Positions 51,447 to 61,600 of a stretch of DNA of 64,000 bases are shown piece by piece; within the stretch, counting starts at the first letter, position 1, and every line of letters starts with the position of its first letter. The notes beneath the pieces were generated by a model, which was given only the letters and a program-made list of their open reading frames with translations, searched no databases and had not been told where the DNA came from. Source of the stretch: Chloroflexota bacterium (GTDB lineage Bacteria; Chloroflexota; UBA6077; JACCZL01); the NCBI GenBank assembly GCA_030447245.1, contig JAUJPG010000002.1, positions 75,486 through 139,485 on the forward strand. The letters run 5' to 3'. A program made the position numbers and the translations under genes.

Positions 51447-52586
51447 ATGCCGGTCGATCGCGCGCGACGTGTTGGCTGGTTCCTGCCTGGCCCCCTTGAC
51501 CAGCTCACGGGCGGGTACCTCTACGACGCTCGGATGGTCGGCGGCCTCCGTGCTCGCGGCTGGATTGTTGACGTGATTGACCTTGGAGTGCGTCGCTGGC
51601 CGATTGACCCCATTGGCGCGGCGCGGCTGGAGCGTGCCATGGCTTCCGAGGAACACCAGATCCTCGTCATAGACGAGCTGGCGCATCCGGCGATGGGCGT
51701 GGGGCTGGCGCTCGCGCGGGCGAGGCTGCGCCGGCAGCCGCGCGCCCTGCCGCCGATCCTCGCCCTGGTGCACCATCTCCGTTGCTCGGAGCCCGCGGCA
51801 CCGGCGACTCGACGGTTCGCCTCACTTGTGGAGCGCGCCGCCCTGGCTGGAGTGGACGCGGTCGTTTGCACCAGTGTTACAACGTCGGCGAGCGTGCGAC
51901 AGCTGGTCGGGCGAGGCACCCAGGTCGAGGTCGTGCGGCCAGGCCGCGAGCTGGCCGAGGTGGAGGCCGGGACAGCGGACCCCGCTCCACTTCGCGAGTG
52001 CACTTCGCCACGTCTTCGCGCGCTCACCGTCGGCCACTGGACCCCCCGCAAAGGAATCATCGACGCCGTGCGGGCGGTCGCTCTAGCATCCGAGGAGGTG
52101 GGGCTGGATCTGGTCGGCGAAACCGACCACGATCCAAGCTACGCGCGGCTCGTGTGGGCCGAGATCGACCGACTCGGCCTTGCCGACCGCGTCCGCGTGC
52201 ACGGTTGCGTGCCAGTCGGTCGCCTCGTCGAGCTCTATCGCGGCTCCGACGCGTTGCTGCTGGCCTCATGGCACGAGGGCTACGGAATGGTCCTTGCCGA
52301 AGCAATGATCGCCGGGCTCCCGATCGTCGCGACGCGCGTCGGGGCGGTGCCCGAGGTCGTTCGGCACGGCATGGAGGCCGAGCTGGTGCCGGTTGGCGAC
52401 GTGGCCGCGCTCGCTCGCGCGCTGGATCGGCTGGTGCGTGACCCTGGTGAGCGGCGTCGCCGGTCAAGGTCGGCGCTGGAGCGGGCCGCGAGCCTGCCAA
52501 CCTGGGAGGAGAGCTGCACCAGGTTTGCCGCGCTCCTGGATGGGCTGCTTGCACCCAGTGAGGATCCATCGCGTGACCGACTTTGA
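51447..52586 (+). CDS. Glycosyltransferase family 4 (GT-B)
   Basis: 379 residues. RVGWFLPGPLDQLTGGYLYD at the N-terminus, ILALVHHLRCSE near 113, and the donor domain with LRALTVGHWTPRKGIIDAVR near 195, GSDALLLASWHEGYGMVLAE near 275 and AGLPIVATRVGAVPEVVRHG. Acceptor unknown. The ATG is only 10 bp after a TACGAT -10-like hexamer, so the mRNA may have almost no leader. It overlaps the methyltransferase start by about 29 bp, so the two are co-translated. Confidence 0.87.
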   Translation: MPVDRARRVGWFLPGPLDQLTGGYLYDARMVGGLRARGWIVDVIDLGVRRWPIDPIGAARLERAMASEEHQILVIDELAHPAMGVGLALARARLRRQPRALPPILALVHHLRCSEPAAPATRRFASLVERAALAGVDAVVCTSVTTSASVRQLVGRGTQVEVVRPGRELAEVEAGTADPAPLRECTSPRLRALTVGHWTPRKGIIDAVRAVALASEEVGLDLVGETDHDPSYARLVWAEIDRLGLADRVRVHGCVPVGRLVELYRGSDALLLASWHEGYGMVLAEAMIAGLPIVATRVGAVPEVVRHGMEAELVPVGDVAALARALDRLVRDPGERRRRSRSALERAASLPTWEESCTRFAALLDGLLAPSEDPSRDRL

Positions 52587-53400
52587 GGCAGACTGGCTGG
52601 CTGCCCGAGAGCCGTTCGACGCCGCGGCCCTGGATGACAGGGCGATCGACGCCATCCGAGCGTGGGCGCGTGCGCGGGCTTCCACCGTCCCGGTGACCGT
52701 GGTCGACCTTGGCAGTGGCACTGGAACCGCGCTCCGCCGTGCCGAGCTATGGCTGGAGGGCCGCCCGATGCGTGCATTCGCCGTGGACCATGACGCCAGC
52801 CTTCTCGCCAGCCAGCCGGCCAAAGTCACGTTGGTCTTGGGAGACGTGCTTGGGATGGTTGCCCAGAGCGGCGGCCCGGCGGACGGGACCGTCGACCTGG
52901 TGCTCGGGCATGCGCTAGCCGACTTGCTGCCACTCGACCGCCTGGCGGCTCGAGTAGCGGCGTTGCTCCGTACTGGTGGACTTGCCCACCTGGCGCTGAC
53001 CTATGACGGCGTGACGCGATTCTTGCCGGCCGTCGATCCTGCTGTCGAAGCGCTCATCATCGACGCGTATCACCGGCACATGGATCGACCTCGGGCTGTC
53101 GCGTCCACGCATGGCGGCTCGACCGCTGGCCGATTCCTGGTGAGCGAGTTGATCGGGGCCGGCCTTGAGATCGTCAGTGTGGGACCATCCGAGTGGGACG
53201 TCCGTTCAGACAGCGGCGGTCCCGCGGCGGCCGTCTTGACCCGCATGTTGCAGTTCGTCGTCGAGAGCGCGACCGAGGTGGGCGACGTACCGGCGACGCT
53301 GCTGCGTGGCTGGGAGGCCCAGCGACGGGAACACCTGGAGCAGGGACGTCTCGGCCTCCAGGTGCGGCATCTGGACGTGGTCGCGCGCCGGACTGGCTAG
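52558..53400 (+). CDS. Class I SAM-dependent methyltransferase
   Basis: About 280 residues from GTG 52558 (GTG 52573 also possible), both inside the end of the GT gene. ATG-initiated readings further upstream run through the GT frame and are rejected. The SAM motif is VVDLGSGTGTALRRAELWLE near residue 46, then AFAVDHDASLLASQPAKV (motif II acidic residue) and VDLVLGHALADLLPLDRLAA (motif IV-like). The C-terminal half is less conserved. Substrate unknown, perhaps a sugar because of the partner glycosyltransferase. It would use SAM supplied by MetK and yield SAH for AhcY. Confidence 0.8.
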   Translation: MRIHRVTDFEADWLAAREPFDAAALDDRAIDAIRAWARARASTVPVTVVDLGSGTGTALRRAELWLEGRPMRAFAVDHDASLLASQPAKVTLVLGDVLGMVAQSGGPADGTVDLVLGHALADLLPLDRLAARVAALLRTGGLAHLALTYDGVTRFLPAVDPAVEALIIDAYHRHMDRPRAVASTHGGSTAGRFLVSELIGAGLEIVSVGPSEWDVRSDSGGPAAAVLTRMLQFVVESATEVGDVPATLLRGWEAQRREHLEQGRLGLQVRHLDVVARRTG

Positions 53401-53492
53401 CGCAAGCTTGCGTCACGCCGCCCAACGGCAGCGGCCGGGGCGGTCCAGGTCAGCAGTCCAACTCGGGGTAGCCCTAGCGCCCAGATTACTAG

Positions 53493-53508
53493 TTGCAACT
53501 GCTTGCAA
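53493..53508. promoter_or_regulatory. Paired TTGCAA palindromes, candidate metal-regulator operator
   Basis: TTGCAA at 53493-53498 and 53503-53508, ten bp apart centre to centre, lie 69 bp before the metal-transporter operon. This suits a dimeric repressor such as Zur/MntR, but no regulator gene is in the window. Confidence 0.4.
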
Positions 53509-53576
53509 ATGCCGTGGTCGCCACGGTACATTCAATGGAGGACTGATGCCACCCCGATCATTCTGGAGAGTTTGGA

Positions 53577-54548
53577 ATGCGGTTCTGGCTCGTCGCGGCC
53601 TTGCTCCTGCTGGTTCTGGGTGTGACTGCCGGGCCCAGGGCGCCAACTGAAGCCCGAGACCGTATCAAGGTGGTCACGACGGTTGCGCCGCTTACCAACA
53701 TCGCGCTCAACATCGGTGGCAGCCGGATCGACCTGGTCGGGCTGATCCCGGGTGGCGTCGACTCGCACACCTATGAGACGTCCCCCTCCGATGCACGGGA
53801 GGTGGCCACGGCCGACCTGGTCGTCGTGAATGGACTGGCGCTCGAGGACGCGGTGGTCGAGCTGGCGAGGGCCAACCTGAAGCCGGGCGCGCGGCTGCTC
53901 GAGCTGGGCGAGTACACGATCACCCGCGACCAGTGGGTCTTTGACTTCAGCTTCCCTGAGGAGGAGGGCAGCCCGAACCCGCACATCTGGATGAACCCGC
54001 TATACGCGGCCGGCTACGCCGAGCTGATCCGCGATGACCTCATCGAGATTGATCCCGAAGGGGCGCAGTACTACACGGCCAACACGCTGCACTTCAAGGG
54101 CAGGATCGAAGAGCTCGACCGCGCGATCCTGGCGACGGCGGCGTCGATCCCAGGGCAGAACCGGCGGCTGCTGACCTACCACGATTCGTTCGCCTACTTC
54201 TCGCCTCGGTACGGCTTCAGCGTCATTGGCGCAATCCAGCCCGCGGATTTCTCCGAGCCTTCGGCGCGCGAGGTGGCCACGCTAATCGACCAGGTTCGGG
54301 CGGAGGGCGTGCCAGCGATCTTTGGCTCGGAGGTGTTTCCCAGCCCCGTCCTCGAGCAGATCGCTCGAGAGACTGGCGCCCGCTACTACGACGATCTCCG
54401 CGACGACGATCTGCCAGGGGAAGAAGGTGCGCCAGAACACACCTACGTGGGGATGATGCTCTTCGACGTGCGGCTGATGGCCGAGGCACTCGGCGGCAAC
54501 CCCGCGCCGCTCGCGGGGGTTGATCCGCGAAACACGTTCGAGCCTTGA
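53577..54548 (+). CDS. Metal ABC transporter substrate-binding protein (ZnuA/MntC-like)
   Basis: 323 residues with an N-terminal signal peptide (MRFWLVAALLLLVLGVTAG). There is no lipobox Cys at the cleavage region, which is unusual for a monoderm. Metal ligands: His in GGVDSHTYETSPSDAREV near residue 64, His in SPNPHIWMNPLYAA near 140, a His-containing strand (TYHDSFAYFSPRYG) near 203, and the C-terminal Asp in RYYDDLRDDDL near 270. The long central helix and the His-poor acidic loop suggest Zn or Mn. First gene of a three-gene importer. Confidence 0.88.
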   Translation: MRFWLVAALLLLVLGVTAGPRAPTEARDRIKVVTTVAPLTNIALNIGGSRIDLVGLIPGGVDSHTYETSPSDAREVATADLVVVNGLALEDAVVELARANLKPGARLLELGEYTITRDQWVFDFSFPEEEGSPNPHIWMNPLYAAGYAELIRDDLIEIDPEGAQYYTANTLHFKGRIEELDRAILATAASIPGQNRRLLTYHDSFAYFSPRYGFSVIGAIQPADFSEPSAREVATLIDQVRAEGVPAIFGSEVFPSPVLEQIARETGARYYDDLRDDDLPGEEGAPEHTYVGMMLFDVRLMAEALGGNPAPLAGVDPRNTFEP

Positions 54549-55402
54549 CGGCGGCCACAAGCGGTGGGTCAGGTGCCGAGCAGCCGCTCGTCCAGTTCGA
54601 GGATCTCGCCTGCGGGTACGGTGGCCGCGCGGTCCTCGATCGAATCTCGCTGCGGCTGTACGTGGGCCAGTTCGCCGGAATCGTTGGCCCGAGCGGCTCA
54701 GGCAAGACCACGCTCCTGCGGGCGATCCTCGGGCAGGCCGAGGTCTATGGCGGGGCAGTGCGCTTCGTCGACCAACTCCCACCGCGGGGGCGTGGGTCGG
54801 CCCGCCGCCGGCCCGGCCGCGTCGGCTACGTGCCGCAGCTCGAGACAGTCGATTGGACCTTTCCAGTCACCGTTCAGCAGGTCGTGTCGATGGGTCTGGC
54901 GGCCGAGTCCGGACCGTGGCCGTGGCTCGGACGCGAGGACCAGCGACGGCTGGGCGCGCTGCTCGATCGTCTGGGGATTGGCGACTGCGCCAGGCAGCAC
55001 ATCCGCGACCTGTCTGGCGGGCAGCAGCAACGCGCCTTCCTTGCGCGCGCGCTGATCCGCCAGCCCGATCTGCTGCTACTCGACGAGCCGACTTCCGGCG
55101 CCGACATCAAGACTCGCCACGAGATTCTCCACTTGCTGGCCGACCTGAACGCTGAGGGCATCACGGTGTTGCTGACGACGCACGACTTGAACTCGGTCGC
55201 CGCGCATCTGCCCTGGATCATCTGCCTGAATGGGCGGATCGTGGCGCAGGGGAGTCCGGACGACGTGTTTACCTCGGAGATCCTTGGACGGACCTACGGC
55301 GCGGAGATGGTCGTCGTACGCGAAGGCGACCTGATCTTGGTCTCCGATAAGCTCGCGGCCACTCGGAGCACGGAAGCCGCCACGGTCGCTCGCGGCGCCT
55401 GA
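54545..55402 (+). CDS. Metal ABC transporter ATP-binding protein
   Basis: 285 residues, starting at a TTG at 54545 that overlaps the preceding stop by 4 bp. Walker A GPSGSGKTTLLRAILG near residue 50, Q-loop near VGYVPQLETVDW, signature DLSGGQQQRAFLARAL near 158, Walker B LLLLDEPTSGAD near 180 and H-loop LLTTHDLNSVA. The typical partner of ZnuA/ZnuB-like components. It powers uptake on the cytoplasmic face and is coupled to the permease. Confidence 0.94.
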   Translation: MTAATSGGSGAEQPLVQFEDLACGYGGRAVLDRISLRLYVGQFAGIVGPSGSGKTTLLRAILGQAEVYGGAVRFVDQLPPRGRGSARRRPGRVGYVPQLETVDWTFPVTVQQVVSMGLAAESGPWPWLGREDQRRLGALLDRLGIGDCARQHIRDLSGGQQQRAFLARALIRQPDLLLLDEPTSGADIKTRHEILHLLADLNAEGITVLLTTHDLNSVAAHLPWIICLNGRIVAQGSPDDVFTSEILGRTYGAEMVVVREGDLILVSDKLAATRSTEAATVARGA

Positions 55403-56280
55403 TGTTGCTCGAGCCGCTCCGCTACGACTTCTTCGTGCGCGGACTGATTGCCGCCACGCTCGTCGGCGGTTTGTGCGGGCTCGTGGGCGTGTACATCGTG
55501 CTACGACGGATGAGCTACATCGGACATGGGCTCTCGCACGCCGTGTTCGGCGGAGCGGTCACGAGCTACGTCATGCACCTCAACTTCTACGTCGGCGCTG
55601 GGCTCTGGGGCTTCGTCTCGGCGCTGCTGATCCACGCGCTGAGTCGCCGACGCGGGATCGGGGCGGATGCCGCCATCGGGATCATCACGACCGCCAGCTT
55701 CGCCGTAGGCGTGGCGCTGATCAGCCGCTACCGCCGCTTCACCAGGAACTTTGAAGCGTCCCTGTTTGGGAACATCCTCGGCGTCACCGACCAGGATCTG
55801 GCGGTGGTCGTCGCGGTGAGCACTGGCGCGGTCGTGTTGATCTTCTTCCTGTACAAGTCCCTGCTGTTCACCACGTTCGACCCCGAGGTGGCCTCGGTCT
55901 ACGGCGTTCCGAGCGGTCGAGTCGAGGCCCTGTTCGCGCTGCTCCTGGCCGCGACGATCATTGCCTCTATGCAGGTGCTTGGTGTGACGCTGATCGCGGC
56001 GGCGATCGTCATCCCGGCAATCGTCGCCCGCCTGCTGACCGACAGCTTTAGCACGATGCTCTGGCTTTCGACGCTTGTCGGTTCACTGTGCGGGCTGGTG
56101 GGAATCTACTTGAGCTACTTCCTGGACATCTCGTCAGGCGCGACGATCGTGCTCGTGTCGGCGGGCGTGTTCGCCGTGGCCCTCGGTGTGACGACCTTCA
56201 GAGGCCAATCGGGCGGACGCGCCGCGCGCCGAACCATCGCGGCCGGCCGCACGCGGACGACCGCCGGCCCGTTCGACTGA
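55402..56280 (+). CDS. Metal ABC transporter permease
   Basis: 292 residues, starting one base into the previous stop (TGATG). It carries about eight to nine transmembrane helices of the ABC-3 family: GLIAATLVGGLCGLVGVYIV near 14, SYIGHGLSHAVFGGAVTSYV near 36, FGNILGVTDQDLAVVVAVST and VASVYGVPSGRVEALFALLL (the EAA-like coupling region). ALGVTTFRGQS and a basic tail follow. It forms the channel for Zn or Mn with the two genes above. No further gene of the importer follows. Confidence 0.93.
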   Translation: MLLEPLRYDFFVRGLIAATLVGGLCGLVGVYIVLRRMSYIGHGLSHAVFGGAVTSYVMHLNFYVGAGLWGFVSALLIHALSRRRGIGADAAIGIITTASFAVGVALISRYRRFTRNFEASLFGNILGVTDQDLAVVVAVSTGAVVLIFFLYKSLLFTTFDPEVASVYGVPSGRVEALFALLLAATIIASMQVLGVTLIAAAIVIPAIVARLLTDSFSTMLWLSTLVGSLCGLVGIYLSYFLDISSGATIVLVSAGVFAVALGVTTFRGQSGGRAARRTIAAGRTRTTAGPFD

Positions 56281-56305
56281 CCGACGACGCGGACCAGGCC
56301 GAGTT

Positions 56306-57106
56306 TCAGGCTGCGCGGTCACGGAGGTGATCGGCCAGCTCGGCGACGCTCGGCAGGACGTGCTCGACGCTAAGCCCCGACTGGCCTAATTCCCGCTCGT
56401 CGGTCACGCCAGACAGGACCAGCAAGGCGTCAAGTCCAGCTGCGTGGGCGGCGCCGACGTCGGCATCCAGGTTGTCGCCCACAAACAGGCAGGCTTCTGG
56501 AGCACAGCCGACGCTGGCGACAGCCTCGTGGACGATCGTCACGGACGGCTTGCCGACGACGACGTCCGGACTTCGACCACTGGCGCGTTCAAGCGCGGCT
56601 ACGAACGCACCAGCGCCAGGGATCGGGCCGTCCCGACCAAGATAGCGGCGATCCAGGTTGACCGCGATGAAGCGCGCGCCGTGGAGCAGCGCACGCATGG
56701 CACTGGTGAGACGTTCGAGGCTGATCTCCGGGTGATAGCCGGCCACGACGTACTCGGGGTTGCTGTCCTCGGTCGGCACCAGGCCCGCCTGCGCTAGCTC
56801 GAAGCGCATGCCATCACTACCGTACACATGGACTCGCGCAGCGGGTCGCTCATGGGCGATCAACTGCGCCGTGGCCGCGAGCGCTGAGAACACTTCCTGG
56901 TCGGTGAGCGGCAGCCCATAACGCCGGAAGCGTTCGGCAACCGCATGGCGGGACAGGCCGGAGTTGTTCGTCACGGCGCGAACGGCCTTGCCGCGCTGCT
57001 TGATAAGGGCGAGCGTTTCGGCGGCGCCGGGAATAGCCGCACCGGGCTTCAGCAATGTCCCGTCCACGTCGAAGAGGTACGCTTCGTAGCTCGCGAGCGT
57101 TCGCAT
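56306..57106 (-). CDS. HAD-superfamily phosphatase, NagD/PGP-like (HAD-IIA)
   Basis: 266 residues. Catalytic motif I YLFDVDGTLLKPGAAIPGAA at the start, motif II AVTNNSGLSRHAVAERFR near 40, and Lys of motif III near 180 (VVGKPSVTIVHEAV). Motif IV is LFVGDNLDADVGAAHAAGLDA near 207, with the C2 cap of subfamily IIA in between. It dephosphorylates small molecules such as sugar phosphates, p-nitrophenyl phosphate or phosphoglycolate, exact target unknown. It converges with the permease. Confidence 0.88.
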   Translation of the reverse strand: MRTLASYEAYLFDVDGTLLKPGAAIPGAAETLALIKQRGKAVRAVTNNSGLSRHAVAERFRRYGLPLTDQEVFSALAATAQLIAHERPAARVHVYGSDGMRFELAQAGLVPTEDSNPEYVVAGYHPEISLERLTSAMRALLHGARFIAVNLDRRYLGRDGPIPGAGAFVAALERASGRSPDVVVGKPSVTIVHEAVASVGCAPEACLFVGDNLDADVGAAHAAGLDALLVLSGVTDERELGQSGLSVEHVLPSVAELADHLRDRAA

Positions 57107-57305
57107 CCTGCCTCGCCTTGGTCATCCAACCCATCATAGCTCCGAATGAACGAGCCGGGAGCGCGAAGAGGAACACTCGCTGCGCGAGAGTCGAGAGCTC
57201 AGCCAGAGCCAGGCCGAGAAGTTCATGGACAGGCACCCGAGGACCCGCGTTTTGCGCCCGTTCTGGTCCAGACCAACTCCGTGCCTGTAGCGGTCCCGGA
57301 CGAGG

Positions 57306-58541
57306 CTAAAGCACCCGGGCTGGGGCGCGAGCGCATAGAGCAAGCAGCGCAAGCAGGCCGAACAATGCCATGCCGACAAACGTAGCTCTGTAGCCGATGA
57401 CCTCAAGCGCAGGACCGACCAGCAGCGGTCCGGCGACCTGAACAGCGTCGGTACTCAGGCGGTACACGCCAATGAGCGTGCCGGTCGATTGGAGCGGCAA
57501 GGTAAAGACGTGGACGGCTCCGGCAACGCCCAGTGCCGAGACCCCGACCCCGAACAGCAGCGTCGCCGCCCACAGCCCGAGTGGCCCAGGCGCGCTCGTG
57601 ATCAAGGCAATCCCCGCCGACGCCAGCACGGCCGATGCCGCGACGACTCGACCGCTCCCGAAACGGTCGGTTGCCCAGCCAGCGGGTCCGATCATCGCGA
57701 GCGCAATAACGGTCTGGGACCCCAGCAGGAGACCGACGGCGGTGGCGTCAAGGCCGCCCGGCCCGGCCGCGTAGAGCGGCAGGGCCAGTTGACTGACCCC
57801 GAAACGGTCGAACGAGGCAATCGCGTTCGGGACCATCACTAGAGTCACTGCGAGCAGGGCGCCGCGACCGAGCGCCTGGCCGGCAGTTGCTCGGTGGCGC
57901 TGCAATGGCGAGGCCTGGCGACTGGGCAGCGCTACGACCAGAGCGGCGAGCCCGGCTACCGCGCAAAACAGGAGCGCGCTGCGCCAGCCGGCTTGACCAG
58001 CCACGAGCCCTCCCACGGCTGGTCCGAGGGCTCCGCCCACACTGATCGCGGTCTGATATACAGCCATCACACCGCCGGCCTGGCCAGTTCGTGATCCGCT
58101 CATCATCTGAGCGAGGACTCCGGCCGGGACTACGGCCAAGCCGATCCCCTGCAGCACACGGCCGAGCACCAGTAGGCCAAATGTCGGAGCGGCCGCGCCG
58201 ATTAAGGACCCGAGGACAAACACGAACGTGCCGCCCAGGACCACCCGTCCAGGCCCGACTCGATCGACGAGCAGACCGGCAGGGAAGCCCGCGAGTAGCC
58301 GCCCGGCCCCAAGGCCCGCCACTACGAGCGAGCCGAGGCCCGCCCCGACCCCGAAGTGCTCCTGCACCTCTGACAGCGCCGGCGACAGAGCCCCGAACCC
58401 GACCGAGACCAGCGCCAACGAGATGAGTGGGCCGCGAATGCTCGATGGCGGGCGGGACCGCTCGTCGTCTCGACACCGGTCACCGCGACCTGGGAGTTTC
58501 TGGCGGGCTTCAGGCGGCCGGGCTGGCCCGTCATTCCGCAT
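57306..58541 (-). CDS. MFS transporter
   Basis: 411 residues with ~12 transmembrane helices. The cytoplasmic loop GFPAGLLVDRVGPGRVVLGG near residue 88 is the MFS motif A (GxLaDrxGxrxxl). The second half repeats it near 275 (GPAGWATDRFGSGRVVAASA). A ~35-residue basic N-terminal tail leads in. Drug:proton antiporter-like (DHA1) is plausible, but the substrate is not predictable. It is divergent from dnaE. Confidence 0.87.
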   Translation of the reverse strand: MRNDGPARPPEARQKLPGRGDRCRDDERSRPPSSIRGPLISLALVSVGFGALSPALSEVQEHFGVGAGLGSLVVAGLGAGRLLAGFPAGLLVDRVGPGRVVLGGTFVFVLGSLIGAAAPTFGLLVLGRVLQGIGLAVVPAGVLAQMMSGSRTGQAGGVMAVYQTAISVGGALGPAVGGLVAGQAGWRSALLFCAVAGLAALVVALPSRQASPLQRHRATAGQALGRGALLAVTLVMVPNAIASFDRFGVSQLALPLYAAGPGGLDATAVGLLLGSQTVIALAMIGPAGWATDRFGSGRVVAASAVLASAGIALITSAPGPLGLWAATLLFGVGVSALGVAGAVHVFTLPLQSTGTLIGVYRLSTDAVQVAGPLLVGPALEVIGYRATFVGMALFGLLALLALCARAPARVL

Positions 58542-58696
58542 GGGCCGATCATACAGCCACTCATCGACCGTGGTGCCGCCAAGGCTGACGAGCCTGGCAT
58601 GCGGCGCACCCGTGACTCGGGAGTCGTAGTATTGTGGTCGCTACGAACCCCGAGCGGGCTGTACAGTGGCATGCGAGTCTTACCCGCGGAGGGCCA

Positions 58697-61600
58697 ATGG
58701 CCGCCGAGTTCACCCACCTGCATGTCCACTCGGAGTACTCGCTGCTCGACGGCTACTCGCCGACCAAGCAGCTCGCAAAGCATGCCGCCCAGCTCGGGAT
58801 GCGGTCGCTCGCGCTGACCGACCATGGCTCGCTCTACGGAGCGATCGAGTTCTACGAGGCGTGCAAGGACGCCGGAATCAAACCGATCGTCGGCGTCGAG
58901 ACGTACATGGCGCCAGGCAAGCTTACCGCCCGCGGCGCTCAGGAGCGCGACTACGCCCACCTGATCTTGCTGGTCCAGGACGAGGTCGGCTACCGCAACC
59001 TGCTCAAGCTGGTCACTACGTCCTGGCTAGACGGCTACTACTACAAGCCGAGGATCGACCGTGAGCTGTTGGCCGAGCACAATCGGGGCCTGATCGCCCT
59101 CTCGGGGTGTCTCGGAGGCGAGATCGCCGCGCCGATCCTCAAGGGCAATCTTCAGGGCGCCCGCGACAATGCCGCGTGGTACCGCGAAGTATTCGGTGAC
59201 CGCTACTACATCGAGCTTCAGGAGCACGGGCTGGCCGAAGACAAGACCGTCACCCCCGAACTGATCCGAATCGCCCGCGAGCTGAACATCCCGCTGGTCG
59301 CTACGAACGATAGCCATTACACCACCCAGGAGCAGGCGCCTTCCCAGGACCTACTGCTGTGTGTCCAAACTAACTCGACGCTGGACGACCCCAAACGAAT
59401 GCGAATGGAGACGCCGGAGTTCTACCTCAAGACCGGCGACGAGATGGCCGTCCTGTTCGGTGAGCTGCCCGAGGCAATGTCAAACACGCTGCGGATCGCC
59501 GAGCGCTGCAACCTGGACCTTCGGTTTGGTCGAGTCAACTTTCCACCGTTGGATCACGTGATTCCCGCGGGTCAGACGGCCGACGATTTTCTGGCGCGGA
59601 TCTGCCGAGAGCGGTTGCCCTCTCGGTACCCCAATACCAGCCGGGAAGTGCAAGAGCGCCTCGAGTACGAGCTTGGCGTTGTCAAATCGACCGGCTTCGC
59701 GGCGTACATGATTTTCGTGTGGGACTTCGTGGATTGGGCCCGCAAGCAGAAGATCGCATGCGGGCCGCGCGGCTCGGCAGCCGGCAGCATCATCCTCTAC
59801 ATGCTCGGCATCGCCGACGTCGATCCCATCGAGTACGGCCTGACGTTCGAGCGCTTTCTGAACCCCGAGCGTGTCCTGATGCCCGACGTCGACATGGACT
59901 TTGCCGACGACCGTCGCGAGGACGTGATCAACTACTGCATCGACCGGTACGGGCGTGACCATGTCGCCCAGATGGTTACCTTCGGGCGACTGCTGGCCCG
60001 CGCCGCGCTCCGCGACGTCGGCCGCGTTCTTAGCTACCCGATTAGCGAGGTCGATCGCGTCGCGAAGCTGATCCCCCAGTTTCCGGTGGGCATCAAGATC
60101 GAGCAGGCGTTGGCCCAGGTCAAAGAGCTCCGCCAGATGTACGAAGCGGATTCGACTGTCCGTCGCCTGATCGACGCCGCCAAGTCGATCGAGGGCGTCG
60201 CCCGCCATGCCAGCACGCACGCGGCCGGCGTGGTCGTCGCTGGGGACCCCTTGGTCGAGCTCGTCCCACTCCACCGTATCGCTAAGAACGACACGATGGT
60301 GGTGACGCAGTACTCGCAGAAGGCGCTCGAGCAGATCGGGCTGCTCAAAATGGACTTCCTGGGACTCGCGAACCTGACGATGCTGGAGATCGCGGTCAAG
60401 TACGTCGAGGAGACGCGCGGCGAGAAGATCGACCTCCAGAAGATCCCGCTCGACGACGCGCTCACGTTCGCGAAGCTGGCGAACGGTGAAACCCACTCGA
60501 TCTTCCAGCTTGAAGGCGGCGGAATGACCCGCTACGTCAAAGAGTTGAAGCCGGCGACGGTCCGTCACCTGGCAGCCATGGTCGCGCTGTACCGGCCCGG
60601 ACCGATGGCGCACATTCCGACCTTCATCGCCCGCAAGGAGGGCCGCCAACCGGTCCAGTACCCGGACCCATCACTCAGAGACCTGCTGGAGGAGACGTTC
60701 GGGATCATCGTCTATCAAGACCAGGTGCTGCAGATCGTTCAGAAGATCGCCGGCTATTCGCTCGGCCAGGCAGACATCCTGCGGCGGGCGATGAGTAAGA
60801 AGGACCCGGCGGTAATGCGCAACGAGCGGGCCAGGTTCCTGGACGGCGCCGTGGCTCGCGGCTACGGACGAGCGACTGCCGAGAAGCTCTGGGCGTACAT
60901 TGAGCCGTTCGCCGGCTACGCGTTCAACAAGGCCCACGCGTTCTGCTACGCGTTTGTCGCCTACCAGACCGCCTACTTCAAAGCGAACTACCCGGTTGAG
61001 TGGATGGCGGCCGTCTTGACGACCGATGCCTTGAAGACCGACAAGGTGGTCTCGGCGATCGGCGAGTGTCGACGGATGGGCATCCAGCTGCTGCGGCCAG
61101 ACGTCAATCGCAGCCAGGTTCGATTCACCGTCGAGCGCCTGCAGAACGGCCCGATGGAGTTCAAGCTCGGTATTCGTTATGGGGTGGCGGCGGTCAAGAA
61201 CGTCGGCGAAGGCGCGGTCGAGGCAATCGTCGCCGAGCGCGAGCGGGGCGGCCCGTTTCGCTCGCTCGAAGAGTTCTGCGGCCGCGTCGACCTGCGCACG
61301 ATCAACAAGCGCGTGATCGAGGCGCTGGTCAAGTGTGGCGCAATGGACGACTTTGGCCCGCGCGAGCGGGTGCTGGAAAGCGTCGATCAATGCATGTTGA
61401 TCGGTCAACAGCGTCAGAAGGCGGCCGGTGTCGGACAGGGCAGCCTGTTCGATCTGGCAGGTGATGAGGAGGCGGCGATGGCGAGGACCCTGCCGTCTTT
61501 CGCGCAGGTCGCCCCGCGCGAGCGGCTGGCCTGGGAAAAGGAGACGCTCGGGCTGTACTTATCGGACCATCCGTTCCAGGAGCCCGCGCGCTGGCTCGCC

